The position numbers and the translations under genes were made by a program. From Methylocystaceae bacterium (GTDB lineage Bacteria > Pseudomonadota > Alphaproteobacteria > Rhizobiales > Beijerinckiaceae), in assembly GCA_003105285.1 (NCBI GenBank), contig PQAN01000072.1, positions 1-12,980 on the forward strand: DNA of 12,980 nt, written 5' to 3'. Below the pieces are notes generated by a model, which was given only the letters and a program-made list of their open reading frames with translations, was not told the origin of the DNA and made no database searches. Of the stretch, positions 5,453 through 12,963 are shown in pieces (within the stretch, counting starts at the first letter, position 1; every line of letters starts with the position of its first letter).

Positions 5453-7303
5453 ATGAGCGATGCTCCAGACGGCCGAGCCGAGGACCCTAGAGGCGATCAG
5501 GACGATTCGGCTCGCGAGAGCGTGTCGCGTTTCTTTCGCCGGCGCGCCAGTCTTCAGAGCCCCAAGCAATCGCTGCAGCCGGAAGCGCCTCCGCCCCCGC
5601 CTCCCCGCTCCAAGCGGCGGGAGGGCGCGCTGTCGGCGCTGAGCGGATTCTTGTCCTTTCTGCTCGTGCTGGCGGTCGCCTGCGTGATCGGTCTCGTCGC
5701 GATCCTGCACAAGTTGCGCGAGCCAGGGCCTCTGGCCGCGGAAAAAATCGTCTATATCGCGCCGCGCAGCGACGTCCCCGAAATTCTGGCGCGGCTCGAG
5801 CGCGAGGGCGTCATCGACAATCCCCTGCTGATGAATATCGCTCTGCTCGTCGAGGGCGGGCGCAGCAAGCTCAAGCCGGGAGAATATCTGTTCAAGCAGA
5901 ACGCCAGCCTGCGCGAGGTCATGGACGAGCTGGTGAACGGCCGTCAGATTTTGCATGGCGTGACGATTCCCGAAGGCCTGACCACCGAGCAGATCGTCGC
6001 GCGCCTGCGCGACAGCGACGTGCTGGCCGGCGACGTGACTGAAATTCCGAAGGAAGGCGCGCTGCTGCCGGAGACCTATAAGGTGGCCCGCGGCTATCCG
6101 CGCGCCAAGCTCGTCGCCAAGATGCAGGAAGATCAGCGCAGGCTGCTGGATCAGATATGGGCGCGCCGCGCGCGCGACCTGCCGGTCAAGACGCCTTATG
6201 AGCTGGTGACGCTCGCGTCGATCGTCGAAAAGGAAACCGGCCGCGCGGACGAGCGGCCGCGCGTCGCGGCGGTGTTCGTCAACAGGCTGCGCAAGGGGAT
6301 GCGGCTGCAATCCGACCCGACGATCGTCTACGGCCTCGTCGGCGGCAAAGCGACTTTGGGCCGGGGCATATTGAAATCCGAGCTCGACAAGTGGACCCCG
6401 TACAACACCTACGCGATCGATGGATTGCCGCCGGGGCCGATCGCCAATCCGGGCAAGGCGGCGCTGGAGGCCGTGGCCAATCCGTCGCATACCCAGGAAC
6501 TCTATTTCGTCGCGGATGGCGCGGGCGGCCACAGTTTCTCCGAGACGTTGGAGCAGCATCAACGCAACGTCCAGCGCTGGCGCCAGTTGGAGCGAGACCA
6601 GAAAGACAAGGGAGCGGCCGAAATCGACCGCCTCGAGCCCGGCGCGACGATCACCCCGCCGCAACAACCGGCGCGCGACAAGCGCGGCGACGCCGGAAGG
6701 CTCTCGATCGGCCGGCTGGTCGGCGTGAACGAGCGGCGCGAGGATTATCCGCGCGGACTGGCGATGTCTCCCGATCATTCCGTCTTGAAGCGGCTCGGCG
6801 CCTTTTTGCCCGGCGTGCCCGAGGACTATGCCGGCGACAATGAGACGGCTCTGCGTCTCACTTCGAGACGAGGCGACGCCCGCCGACAGTCGCATCCGAT
6901 CTTCACCACCGAATTCGCGCAACGACTGCGCGCAGAATCGATCTTCGGCGCCTTGCTCGCCGACGCCACGACCGATCCCGATTCGCCCGCCGACGAGGCG
7001 TCCGAACTCGCCGACGGCGGCTCGCTGGAGTCGCTCGCGCCTGGAGCCTATCCCGTTTCCGCCAGATTGCTGGCCGACCAAAAAGCACGCGCGGCGAAAC
7101 TCGGTCTCGCTCCCACGCCGGACGATCCGCCCACGGAGAGCCGAACCGCGCTCAACGCCGCGCCGAGCCCGGCCACCTCCGCCCTGATCGACCGAGGACG
7201 CGTGTTCGACGCGTCCGAAGGAACGGCGCTCGATCCATTGCGCGACAGGAGCTGGGATTTGACCTCGCCGAAAAATGTGCCGAATGTAACGAGTTATCGG
7301 TAG
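5453..7303 (+). CDS. mltG: Endolytic murein transglycosylase MltG (YceG-like) with a long C-terminal tail
   Basis: MltG is an inner-membrane lytic transglycosylase that cuts nascent glycan strands and is thought to terminate peptidoglycan chain growth. The order seen is a cytoplasmic, charged and Pro-rich N-terminus (1-57, with a run of six Pro), one transmembrane segment (about 61-85), a periplasmic YceG domain (about 95-385) with the LysM-like part first, and the catalytic stretch LASIVEKETG, where Glu261 matches E. coli Glu218. The following VAAVFVNRLRKGMRLQSDPT and IDGLPPGPIANPG motifs are diagnostic. The protein has 616 residues against about 340 in E. coli: roughly 210 residues after position 405 are polar, Pro/Ala/Asp-rich and resemble no domain I know. 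Start ATG follows AAAGGCGGAG. The gene sits in the usual Hyphomicrobiales order before yicC and gmk. Confidence 0.94.
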   Translation: MSDAPDGRAEDPRGDQDDSARESVSRFFRRRASLQSPKQSLQPEAPPPPPPRSKRREGALSALSGFLSFLLVLAVACVIGLVAILHKLREPGPLAAEKIVYIAPRSDVPEILARLEREGVIDNPLLMNIALLVEGGRSKLKPGEYLFKQNASLREVMDELVNGRQILHGVTIPEGLTTEQIVARLRDSDVLAGDVTEIPKEGALLPETYKVARGYPRAKLVAKMQEDQRRLLDQIWARRARDLPVKTPYELVTLASIVEKETGRADERPRVAAVFVNRLRKGMRLQSDPTIVYGLVGGKATLGRGILKSELDKWTPYNTYAIDGLPPGPIANPGKAALEAVANPSHTQELYFVADGAGGHSFSETLEQHQRNVQRWRQLERDQKDKGAAEIDRLEPGATITPPQQPARDKRGDAGRLSIGRLVGVNERREDYPRGLAMSPDHSVLKRLGAFLPGVPEDYAGDNETALRLTSRRGDARRQSHPIFTTEFAQRLRAESIFGALLADATTDPDSPADEASELADGGSLESLAPGAYPVSARLLADQKARAAKLGLAPTPDDPPTESRTALNAAPSPATSALIDRGRVFDASEGTALDPLRDRSWDLTSPKNVPNVTSYR

Positions 7304-7334
7304 AGTGAGCAGCGCGCTTCCACTCACTGCTCAC
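7304..7334. repeat. Short hairpin repeat, copy 1 (mltG-yicC gap)
   Basis: Immediately after the mltG stop, GTGAGCAG (7305-7312) pairs with CTGCTCAC (7327-7334) around a 14-base loop. The segment 7307-7325 matches 8263-8282 downstream of yicC almost exactly (shared core CGCTTCCACTC preceded by GAGCAGC), so the two are members of one repeat family. No T-run follows this copy. Confidence 0.7.
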
Positions 7335-7353
7335 GACTGACGACAAGGTTCAC

Positions 7354-8239
7354 ATGGCGCTCTCCAGCATGACCGGCTTCGCTCGCGCCCAGGACAGCCT
7401 CGGGCCGTGGCGCTTCGCCTGGGAGATTAAAACCGTCAATTCGAAAGGCTTGGACTTGCGGCTGCGTACGCCGCCGAATTTCGACGCTGTCGAAATAAAG
7501 GCGCGCGCAGATCGCCGGCAAGATCGCGCGCGGCGCCTGCTTCGCCAATTTGACCGCGAAGCGCGACGATGCGGCGGTCGAAACGCGCATCAATCGCGCC
7601 GCGCTCGACAAGCTCCTGAAGGCGCTGGACGACGTGCCGTTGCACGCGGCCCTGCGGCCGGCTTCGCTCGACGGCCTGCTCGCGGTTCGCGGCATCGTCG
7701 AGGTCGTCGAGCCCGAGGACGACGAGGAGCGGCGCAGCGCGCTCGACGCCGGGATTTTGGCGACGCTCGCCGAGGCGCTCGACGGCTTGGCCGCTTCGCG
7801 TCTCGATGAAGGCGCCGCGCTCGCCGTCGTCTTGACCGGACGTTTGAACCGCATCGCCGAATTGACCGCACGAGCCGAGCGCCTGCCCGGCCGCAGCGCC
7901 GAGAGCCTGCGCGCCCGTCTCGCCCAGCAAGTGGCGGCGCTGCTCGAGCAGGCGAACGGCTTCGATCCGCAGCGATTGCATCAGGAAGCCGTGCTGCTCG
8001 CGGTCAAGGCCGACATACGCGAGGAGTTGGATCGCCTCGCCGCCCATGTCGCGAGCGCCCATGTGCTATTGGCCAAAGGCGGGCCCATCGGCCGGCGGCT
8101 CGATTTTCTGGCGCAGGAACTTTCGCGCGAGACCAATACGCTCTGCGCCAAATCCAACGATCCGGACCTGACGGCGATCGGCCTCGAGCTCAAGATCGAG
8201 GTGGAGCAATGGCGCGAGCAGGTGCAGAACATAGAATAA
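7354..8239 (+). pseudogene. yicC: YicC/YloC-family endoribonuclease, frameshifted near codon 50
   Basis: YicC-type proteins are endoribonucleases linked to RNA turnover and stationary-phase survival. The conserved N-terminus (SSMTGFARA, WEIKTVNSKGLDLRLR, PNFDAVEIKARA) lies in the frame starting at 7354. From about 7508 the homologous sequence continues in the next frame (QIAGKIARGACFANLTAKR...), through to the diagnostic C-terminus (KADIREELDRL, GRRLDFLAQELSRETNTL, KS, LELKIEVEQWREQVQNIE). The break falls in GCGCGCGC at 7501-7508. Restoring two bases there gives ARAQIAGKIARG, the spacing of E. coli YicC, and a 295-residue protein against 287 in E. coli. Apart from this break the frame is intact and shows no other decay, so a recent slippage mutation or a sequencing error is likely. 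AAGG at 7345-7348 is the ribosome site. An internal TTG at 7550 could start a truncated product. Confidence 0.85.
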
Positions 8240-8305
8240 GCGAGTAGGGAGTAGCGAACAGCGAGCAGCAGCGCTTCCACTCGTTACTCCCCACTCGCTA
8301 TTTTT
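8239..8305 (+). terminator. Terminator-like hairpin repeat, copy 2 (yicC-gmk gap)
   Basis: Positions 8239-8257 pair with 8281-8299 over 19 positions with one G/T wobble and one A/C mismatch. A 23-base loop separates the arms, and T5 follows at 8301-8305. The loop and 3' arm carry the same GAGCAGC...CGCTTCCACTC core as the repeat after mltG. It begins at the last base of the yicC stop codon and ends about 10 bases before gmk, so it could terminate or attenuate transcription into gmk. The large loop makes strong intrinsic termination uncertain. Confidence 0.55.
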
Positions 8306-8314
8306 GGACGCCCA

Positions 8315-8959
8315 ATGCCGACTACGCCCACCGACGCCCGCCGCGGCATCGTTCTGATTCTCTCCTCGCCTTCCGGCGCGGGCAAGACGACGCTGACGCG
8401 CATGCTGCTGCAGAACCGCGACCTCGATCTCACCTTGTCGATTTCGGTGACGACGCGTCAGCGCCGCTCCAGCGAAGTCGACGGCATACATTATCGCTTC
8501 ATCACGCAGCGCCAGTTCGAGTCGATGCGCGACAATGGCGAATTGCTGGAATGGGCCGAGGTGCACGGCAATTTCTACGGCACGCCGCGCGGGCCGGTCG
8601 AAGAGATTTTGAGCCGAGGCCGCGACGCTCTGTTCGACATCGACTATCAGGGCACACAGCAGGTACGCGAAAAGATGGGGTCCGACACGGTCACCATTTT
8701 CATCCTGCCGCCTTCGATGAAGGAGCTCAGGGCGCGGCTCGAGCGGCGCGCCGAGGACACGCGCGAGGCGATCGAGCGCCGGCTGGACAATGCGCGCAAC
8801 GAAATCCAGCGCTGGAAGCAATATGATTACGTTCTCGTCAACGACGATCTCCAGACGAGCTTCGACGACCTCCTCGCCATATTGCGCGCGGAGCGCCAGC
8901 GCCGGCCACGGCGGGCCAAGGGGATCGAGGAATTCGTGAGCCGGCTGCTGCAGGAGTGA
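8315..8959 (+). CDS. gmk: Guanylate kinase
   Basis: Guanylate kinase is an essential cytoplasmic enzyme that phosphorylates GMP to GDP with ATP and so supplies GTP, dGTP and (p)ppGpp precursors. The 214-residue product is of normal length (207 in E. coli). It shows the P-loop SSPSGAGKTT (17-26), the GMP-binding SVTTRQRR (44-51) and HYRF, NFYGTPRG (86-93), and the LFDIDYQG segment (106-113) of the lid/core. The ATG at 8315 is the only ordinary start between the preceding in-frame stop (8252) and the P-loop. The ribosome site is weak: only GGA at 8306-8308, directly after the T-run of the preceding hairpin. The gene order mltG-yicC-gmk is typical of this lineage, and the downstream neighbour is convergent. 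Confidence 0.97.
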   Translation: MPTTPTDARRGIVLILSSPSGAGKTTLTRMLLQNRDLDLTLSISVTTRQRRSSEVDGIHYRFITQRQFESMRDNGELLEWAEVHGNFYGTPRGPVEEILSRGRDALFDIDYQGTQQVREKMGSDTVTIFILPPSMKELRARLERRAEDTREAIERRLDNARNEIQRWKQYDYVLVNDDLQTSFDDLLAILRAERQRRPRRAKGIEEFVSRLLQE

Positions 8960-9029
8960 CGCGGTTTTCGGCTGATCGATTCGCGCCGTGATTCTGTCTC
9001 GCCGCGAGGGGGCCTGCGCTGCGCGAAGC

Positions 9030-9878
9030 TTATGTGTCGCCTGCGCCGCTCGTCGTCTTCCGCAACAAATGATCCAATATCCGCTCCTCCAATGTCGCGA
9101 CCTCGGCGGCGCCGCGGCGGCGCGGACGCGGCAAATCGACCGGAATATCGAGGGCGACGGCGCCATTCTCGATGACGACGATGCGGTCGGCGAGAGCGAC
9201 GGCCTCGGCCACGTCATGCGTGACGAGGAGAGCGGTGAAGCGCTCGCGCAGCCATACCGATTCGAGCAGTTGCTGCATTTCGATGCGCGTCAGCGCGTCG
9301 AGCGCGCCGAGCGGCTCGTCGAAGGCCAACAGGCGCGGCCGGCTGACCAGGGCCCTGGCGAGCGCGACGCGCTGCTTCTGGCCGCCGGAGAGGATGGATG
9401 GCCAGTCGCCGGCGCGATCGCCGAGGCCGACGGACTGCAGCGCCTCCTGCGCGCGCGTTCGGCCGTCGGGCGCAGCCCGACCGGCCCCGCCGAGGCCGAC
9501 TTCCACATTGGCGAGCACGCGCGCCCAGGGCAGAAGCCGGGGCTCCTGAAACATGACGCGGGCGATGTCGCTCGCTTTCGTCGTCGCGCGCTCGCCGAAA
9601 GAGACACGGCCGCCGTTCTTCTCGTCGAGGCCGGCGATCAGCCGCAGCAATGTGCTCTTGCCGCAGCCGCTGCGTCCGACGATGGCGAGGAACTGGCCCG
9701 CCGGCACATGCAGGTCGAGCCGGTCGAGCACGCGCTTGGCGCCGAAGTCCTTGATCAGATCGCGAACGGTGATCGATACGCCGGGCTGCGGCGGTTCCCG
9801 AAACAAGGCGTTGAAATCGGGGAGCGTCTTGCTCGTGGCCGCGAGATTTGTTTCCGCGAGAGTCATGGCGTCGCTCAT
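9030..9878 (-). CDS. ssuB: Aliphatic sulfonate ABC transporter, ATP-binding protein SsuB
   Basis: This is the ATPase subunit that powers import of alkanesulfonates through SsuC. The 282-residue product has every nucleotide-binding motif in order: Walker A GRSGCGKST (68-76), Q-loop Gln111 (MFQEPRLLPW), signature LSGGQKQR (163-170), Walker B LLAFDEP (183-189), D-loop GALD, and the switch His221 (VTHD). The QEPRLLPW form is typical of the nitrate/sulfonate/taurine ATPase subfamily. It is slightly longer than E. coli SsuB (255) owing to about 30 extra N-terminal residues. The start at 9878 overlaps the ssuC stop by ATGA, pointing to translational coupling; no strong ribosome site is seen. The open frame runs further upstream, but there it is only a shadow of ssuC. 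It is the last gene of the operon, 70 bases from the convergent gmk with no obvious terminator between. Confidence 0.93.
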   Translation of the reverse strand: MSDAMTLAETNLAATSKTLPDFNALFREPPQPGVSITVRDLIKDFGAKRVLDRLDLHVPAGQFLAIVGRSGCGKSTLLRLIAGLDEKNGGRVSFGERATTKASDIARVMFQEPRLLPWARVLANVEVGLGGAGRAAPDGRTRAQEALQSVGLGDRAGDWPSILSGGQKQRVALARALVSRPRLLAFDEPLGALDALTRIEMQQLLESVWLRERFTALLVTHDVAEAVALADRIVVIENGAVALDIPVDLPRPRRRGAAEVATLEERILDHLLRKTTSGAGDT

Positions 9879-10729
9879 TGGCGCTGAAAGGCGGGATGCC
9901 AGGACAGGCACGAACGCTCGAGGAAGCGCGCGGTCGAGTCGGCGAGCTTGCCGAGCAGCGCATAGATGAGCATCGACAGAACGACGACGTCGACGAGCAT
10001 GAACTCGCGCGCCTGCATCGCCATATAGCCGAGCCCGGACTGCGCCGCGATCGTCTCGGCGACGATGAGCGTCAGCCACATGATGCCGAGCGCATAGCGC
10101 AGCCCGACGAAGATCGACGGCAAAGCGCCGGGCAGGACGACGAGACGGAACAGGTCGCGGCTCCCCATTCCGTAGCTCTTCGCCATTTCGACGAGATGCG
10201 GATCGACGGTGCGGATGCCATGCAGCGTGTTGATGTAGATCGGGAAGAACACGCCGATCGCAACGAGGAAGAGCTTCGCCTCCTCGTCGATGCCGAACCA
10301 CAAGATGACGAGCGGGATCATCGCGAGATGCGGAATATTGCGCACCATCTGCACGGTCGAATCGGTCAGCGCATCGCTGATTTTCGACACGCCGTTGGCG
10401 AGGCCGAGGAAAAATCCGACGCCGCCGCCGACCACCAGGCCGGCGATGGCGCGCAGGAAGCTCACGCCCATGTTGTGCGGCAGCTCGCCTGTCGCCGTCA
10501 GACGCCATGCGGCGCCGGCGACCGCCAGCGGCGACGGCAACAAAGTCGACGGGGCGAGGCCGAACGAGCAGATCGCTTGCCAGATGGCGATGACGAGCCC
10601 GGGAACGATCCAGGTCGAAAACCTCGACGCCAAGATCGCCTGTATGCGGATGGCGTTCCAATAAGGTCCGGGAGACGGGCCCGAGGACGCGAGAAGGGTT
10701 CCTTGTTCGCTCATCGCCGTCGTCCTCAT
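9875..10729 (-). CDS. ssuC: Aliphatic sulfonate ABC transporter, permease SsuC
   Basis: This is the inner-membrane channel subunit for alkanesulfonate import, of the BPD_transp_1 family. The 284-residue product has about six hydrophobic segments, including WIVPGLVIAIWQAICSFG, AIAGLVVGGGVGFFLGL, LAMIPLVILWFG and LFLVAIGVFFPIYINTL. It also has the cytoplasmic EAA-type coupling loop at about 181-200 (EMAKSYGMGSRDLF...LP) that docks on the ATPase; PHLVEMAKSYG and FPIYINTLHGIR are characteristic of SsuC. The ATG at 10729 overlaps the ssuD stop by ATGA. A second ATG at 10714 (MSEQGTLL) has GAGGACG about 9 bases upstream and may be the main start, giving 279 residues. The 3' end overlaps ssuB. Confidence 0.93.
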   Translation of the reverse strand: MRTTAMSEQGTLLASSGPSPGPYWNAIRIQAILASRFSTWIVPGLVIAIWQAICSFGLAPSTLLPSPLAVAGAAWRLTATGELPHNMGVSFLRAIAGLVVGGGVGFFLGLANGVSKISDALTDSTVQMVRNIPHLAMIPLVILWFGIDEEAKLFLVAIGVFFPIYINTLHGIRTVDPHLVEMAKSYGMGSRDLFRLVVLPGALPSIFVGLRYALGIMWLTLIVAETIAAQSGLGYMAMQAREFMLVDVVVLSMLIYALLGKLADSTARFLERSCLSWHPAFQRQ

Positions 10730-11874
10730 TCCGCCGCGACGCGCCGGCTGGCGGCGCCGACGCCATATTCGCCGACCGCCGTGCCGTGCGAGATCTTGCG
10801 CTCCGGCCCGATGCCGAGTTCCGGGAACAAGAGTTCAGCGACCTTGTAGGCCTCTTCGAGATGCGGATAGCCGGAGGCGATCACCGTATCGATTCCGAGC
10901 GCCTGATATTCGCGCAGGCGCGCGGCGACGGTCGAAGGATCGCCGACCAGCGCCGTGCCGGCGCCGCGCCGCACGAGGCCGACGCCGGCCCAAAGGTTGG
11001 GGGCGATTTCGAGCCGGTCGCGCCGGCCGCCTCCATGCAGGGCGCTCATGCGCTTTTGTCCGATCGAATCGGATTCTTGCGCGAACTTCCGTTGGGCGGC
11101 GGCGATGGCCTCGTCGGAGAGATGCGCGATGAGATTGTTCGCGACATTCCACGCTTCCTGCTCGGTCTCGCGGACGATCAGATGGATGCGCAGGCCGAAT
11201 TTCAATTCGCGTCCGCGCGCCGCCGCGCGCTTGCGCGCCGCCTCCAGCTTTTCGGCGACTTGCGCCGGAGGCTCTCCCCAGGTGAGATAGACGTCGGCAT
11301 GTTCGCCGGCCACGTCCAGCGCCGCGTCGGACGAGCCGCCGAACCAGATCGGCAGCGGCTTCTGGACGGTCGGAAACAACAGGCGGGCGCCTTCCACCTC
11401 GATATGCTCGCCTTTGAAATCGACGGTCTCGCCGTCGAGCAATTTGCGAAATACGGTCAGAAATTCGTCGGCGTGTTCGTAACGCTGGTCGTGCGAGAGA
11501 AAGATACCGTCGCCGACGAGCTCCAGCGGATCGCCGCCGGCGACGATATTGACGATGAACCGGCCTTCGCTGATGCGGTCGAGCGCCGCCGCCTGCCGCG
11601 CCCAATGGGTCGGCGTCGCCAGGCCAGGCCGCAGCGCGGCGAGGAAACGCAGGCGTTTCGTATGCGTCGCGAGCGCCGCCGCCGTGATCCACGGGTCCTC
11701 GCAATGACTGCCGACGGGCACGAGAACGCCGCCGAATCCCAGCCGATCCGCGGCCTGCGCGATCTGCTTCAGATAGTCGAAATCGGCGTAGCGTATGCCC
11801 TTGTCCGAGCCGAGATATGAGCCGTCTCCGCTGACCGGGATGAACCAGAAGAGGTCCAGAGGCTTGTCCGTCAT
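10726..11874 (-). CDS. ssuD: FMNH2-dependent alkanesulfonate monooxygenase SsuD
   Basis: SsuD uses FMNH2 and O2 to cleave C1-substituted alkanesulfonates to an aldehyde and sulfite, providing sulfur when sulfate is scarce. It acts in the cytoplasm and belongs to the bacterial luciferase-like TIM-barrel family. The 382-residue product is the same size as E. coli SsuD (381). It begins with the typical LDLFWFIPVSGDGSYLG and keeps the known active-site positions: Cys58 (SHCEDPW, E. coli Cys54), Arg229 and His231 (LRIHLIVRET, E. coli Arg226/His228), Arg302 (E. coli Arg297) and Tyr336 (SGYPHLEEAY, E. coli Tyr331). Presence of Cys and Tyr favours SsuD over related dimethylsulfone or methanesulfonate monooxygenases, though substrate range cannot be read from sequence. 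AAGGAG at 11891-11886 on the minus strand is the ribosome site. The reduced flavin would come from an SsuE-type reductase not seen here. Confidence 0.94.
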   Translation of the reverse strand: MTDKPLDLFWFIPVSGDGSYLGSDKGIRYADFDYLKQIAQAADRLGFGGVLVPVGSHCEDPWITAAALATHTKRLRFLAALRPGLATPTHWARQAAALDRISEGRFIVNIVAGGDPLELVGDGIFLSHDQRYEHADEFLTVFRKLLDGETVDFKGEHIEVEGARLLFPTVQKPLPIWFGGSSDAALDVAGEHADVYLTWGEPPAQVAEKLEAARKRAAARGRELKFGLRIHLIVRETEQEAWNVANNLIAHLSDEAIAAAQRKFAQESDSIGQKRMSALHGGGRRDRLEIAPNLWAGVGLVRRGAGTALVGDPSTVAARLREYQALGIDTVIASGYPHLEEAYKVAELLFPELGIGPERKISHGTAVGEYGVGAASRRVAAE

Positions 11875-11994
11875 GGCGCTGGTTTCTCCTTACAATGAAT
11901 TTCCAGCCGAAGCGGATGCCGGTTCGGCGTCGAGAAGCAGAATGTCGAGGTCTTCGTCGCGCTCCGCGAAACGCGGACGACGACCTCGCTCGCA
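11875..11994 (-). other. ssuA-ssuD intergenic segment
   Basis: These 120 bases contain a small stem-loop, TCCGCG (11963-11968) with CGCGGA (11972-11977) around AAA, just after ssuA. No T-run follows on the minus strand, so it is not a clear terminator. It could act as a processing or differential-stability element, since the binding protein is usually needed in excess, but that is inference. Confidence 0.35.
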
Positions 11995-12951
11995 TCAACT
12001 GGCGGGCTTGCGCTTCCAGACGATGTCGCGAATGTCGATCTTTTCCGGGATCAGTCCCAAACGATGGAAGCGGTCGGCGACCGACTGCTGTTGGGCGATG
12101 ACCGTGTCGTCGAGCGGACCGGCGGCGAATTCGGCGCGGGCGACGGATTTTTTCTGCGCGTCGAGCGAGACGCCGCTCACCTCCGAATAGAGCGCGGCGA
12201 CGTCGTCGCGATGCTCCCCGGCCCATTTCGCGGCCTTCTCGATCTCCTCGTTCACGCCGCGCACGATGTCCGGATATTTCGCCACGAAGTCGCTGTTGGC
12301 GAGAAAGAAGCTGTTCTGCGCCGTCGCGGCGCGATCGAGCTCCAACTGGCGCGCGTTGGCGTTCAGCTCGGCGATGGCGAGATAGGGGTCCCAGATCGAC
12401 CAGGCGTCGATCGCGCCGCGCGAAAAGGCGGCGGCGGCGTCCGCCGGGGCGAGATAGACCGGCGTGATGTCACCCCAGCCGAGACGGGCCGTCTCCAGCG
12501 AGGCGATCAGCAGATTATGCGCGCTCGACGCCTTGGCGACGCCCACCTTCTTGCCCTTCAGCTCGGCGAGGCTCTTGATCGCCGATTGGGGAGGAACGAC
12601 GATTCCCTGCCCGTAGCCGCGCGCCGGAATGGCCAAGGCGTAGACCAGCCTGCCATGCGCGGCCTGCGCGAAGATCGGCGGCGAGTCGCCCGTATAGCCG
12701 TAATCGACCGCGCCGGCGCCGAGCGCCTCGAGCAGCGGCGGGCCGAAGGGGAATTCGACCCATTTGATCGCTATCCCCAGCGGCTCGAAGCGCTTTTCGA
12801 GAAGTTTCCGCGCCTTGACGAGCAGGAGGACGCTGATCTTCTGATAGCCGATGCGCAATTCCTTGGGACGGTCGGCGAGGGCGGCGAAAGCCGGGCCGGC
12901 CGCCGCGACGGCGAGGGCGGCGGCCGCGCCCAGAACTTCTCTGCGATCCAC
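11995..12951 (-). CDS. ssuA: Aliphatic sulfonate ABC transporter, substrate-binding protein SsuA
   Basis: SsuA is the periplasmic protein that captures alkanesulfonates and hands them to SsuC. From the chosen GTG the product has 318 residues (E. coli SsuA 319). The N-terminus DRREVLGAAAALAVAAAGPAFA has twin Arg, a hydrophobic core and an AFA site (cleavage after residue 23), so export by Tat is likely. The mature part has the SsuA/TauA family features RIGYQK, DYGYTGDSPPIFAQAA (TGDSPP is characteristic of SsuA), LKGKKVGV and IDAWSIWDPYLA. The GTG at 12951 is chosen because AAAGGA lies six bases upstream, whereas the in-frame ATG at 12966 (323 residues) has no ribosome site in the 14 visible bases before it. 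It is the first gene of ssuADCB seen here; its promoter lies outside the window. Confidence 0.92.
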   Translation of the reverse strand: MDRREVLGAAAALAVAAAGPAFAALADRPKELRIGYQKISVLLLVKARKLLEKRFEPLGIAIKWVEFPFGPPLLEALGAGAVDYGYTGDSPPIFAQAAHGRLVYALAIPARGYGQGIVVPPQSAIKSLAELKGKKVGVAKASSAHNLLIASLETARLGWGDITPVYLAPADAAAAFSRGAIDAWSIWDPYLAIAELNANARQLELDRAATAQNSFFLANSDFVAKYPDIVRGVNEEIEKAAKWAGEHRDDVAALYSEVSGVSLDAQKKSVARAEFAAGPLDDTVIAQQQSVADRFHRLGLIPEKIDIRDIVWKRKPAS

Positions 12952-12957
12952 GATCGA

Positions 12958-12963
12958 TCCTTT
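12958..12963 (-). promoter_or_regulatory. Ribosome-binding site deciding the ssuA start
   Basis: AAAGGA on the minus strand ends six bases before the GTG at 12951. It lies inside the first codons of the alternative ATG frame, so it supports the downstream GTG as the real start. Confidence 0.6.

Noticed and set aside
5387..7327. Long 646-codon minus-strand frame opposite mltG
   Set aside because: It is an antisense shadow of the clearly conserved mltG in GC-rich DNA, with Arg-rich composition and no recognisable family.
9879..10766. Single 578-residue minus-strand protein fusing a novel domain to SsuB
   Set aside because: The first half is an off-frame reading of ssuC; ssuB has its own ATGA-coupled start at 9878.
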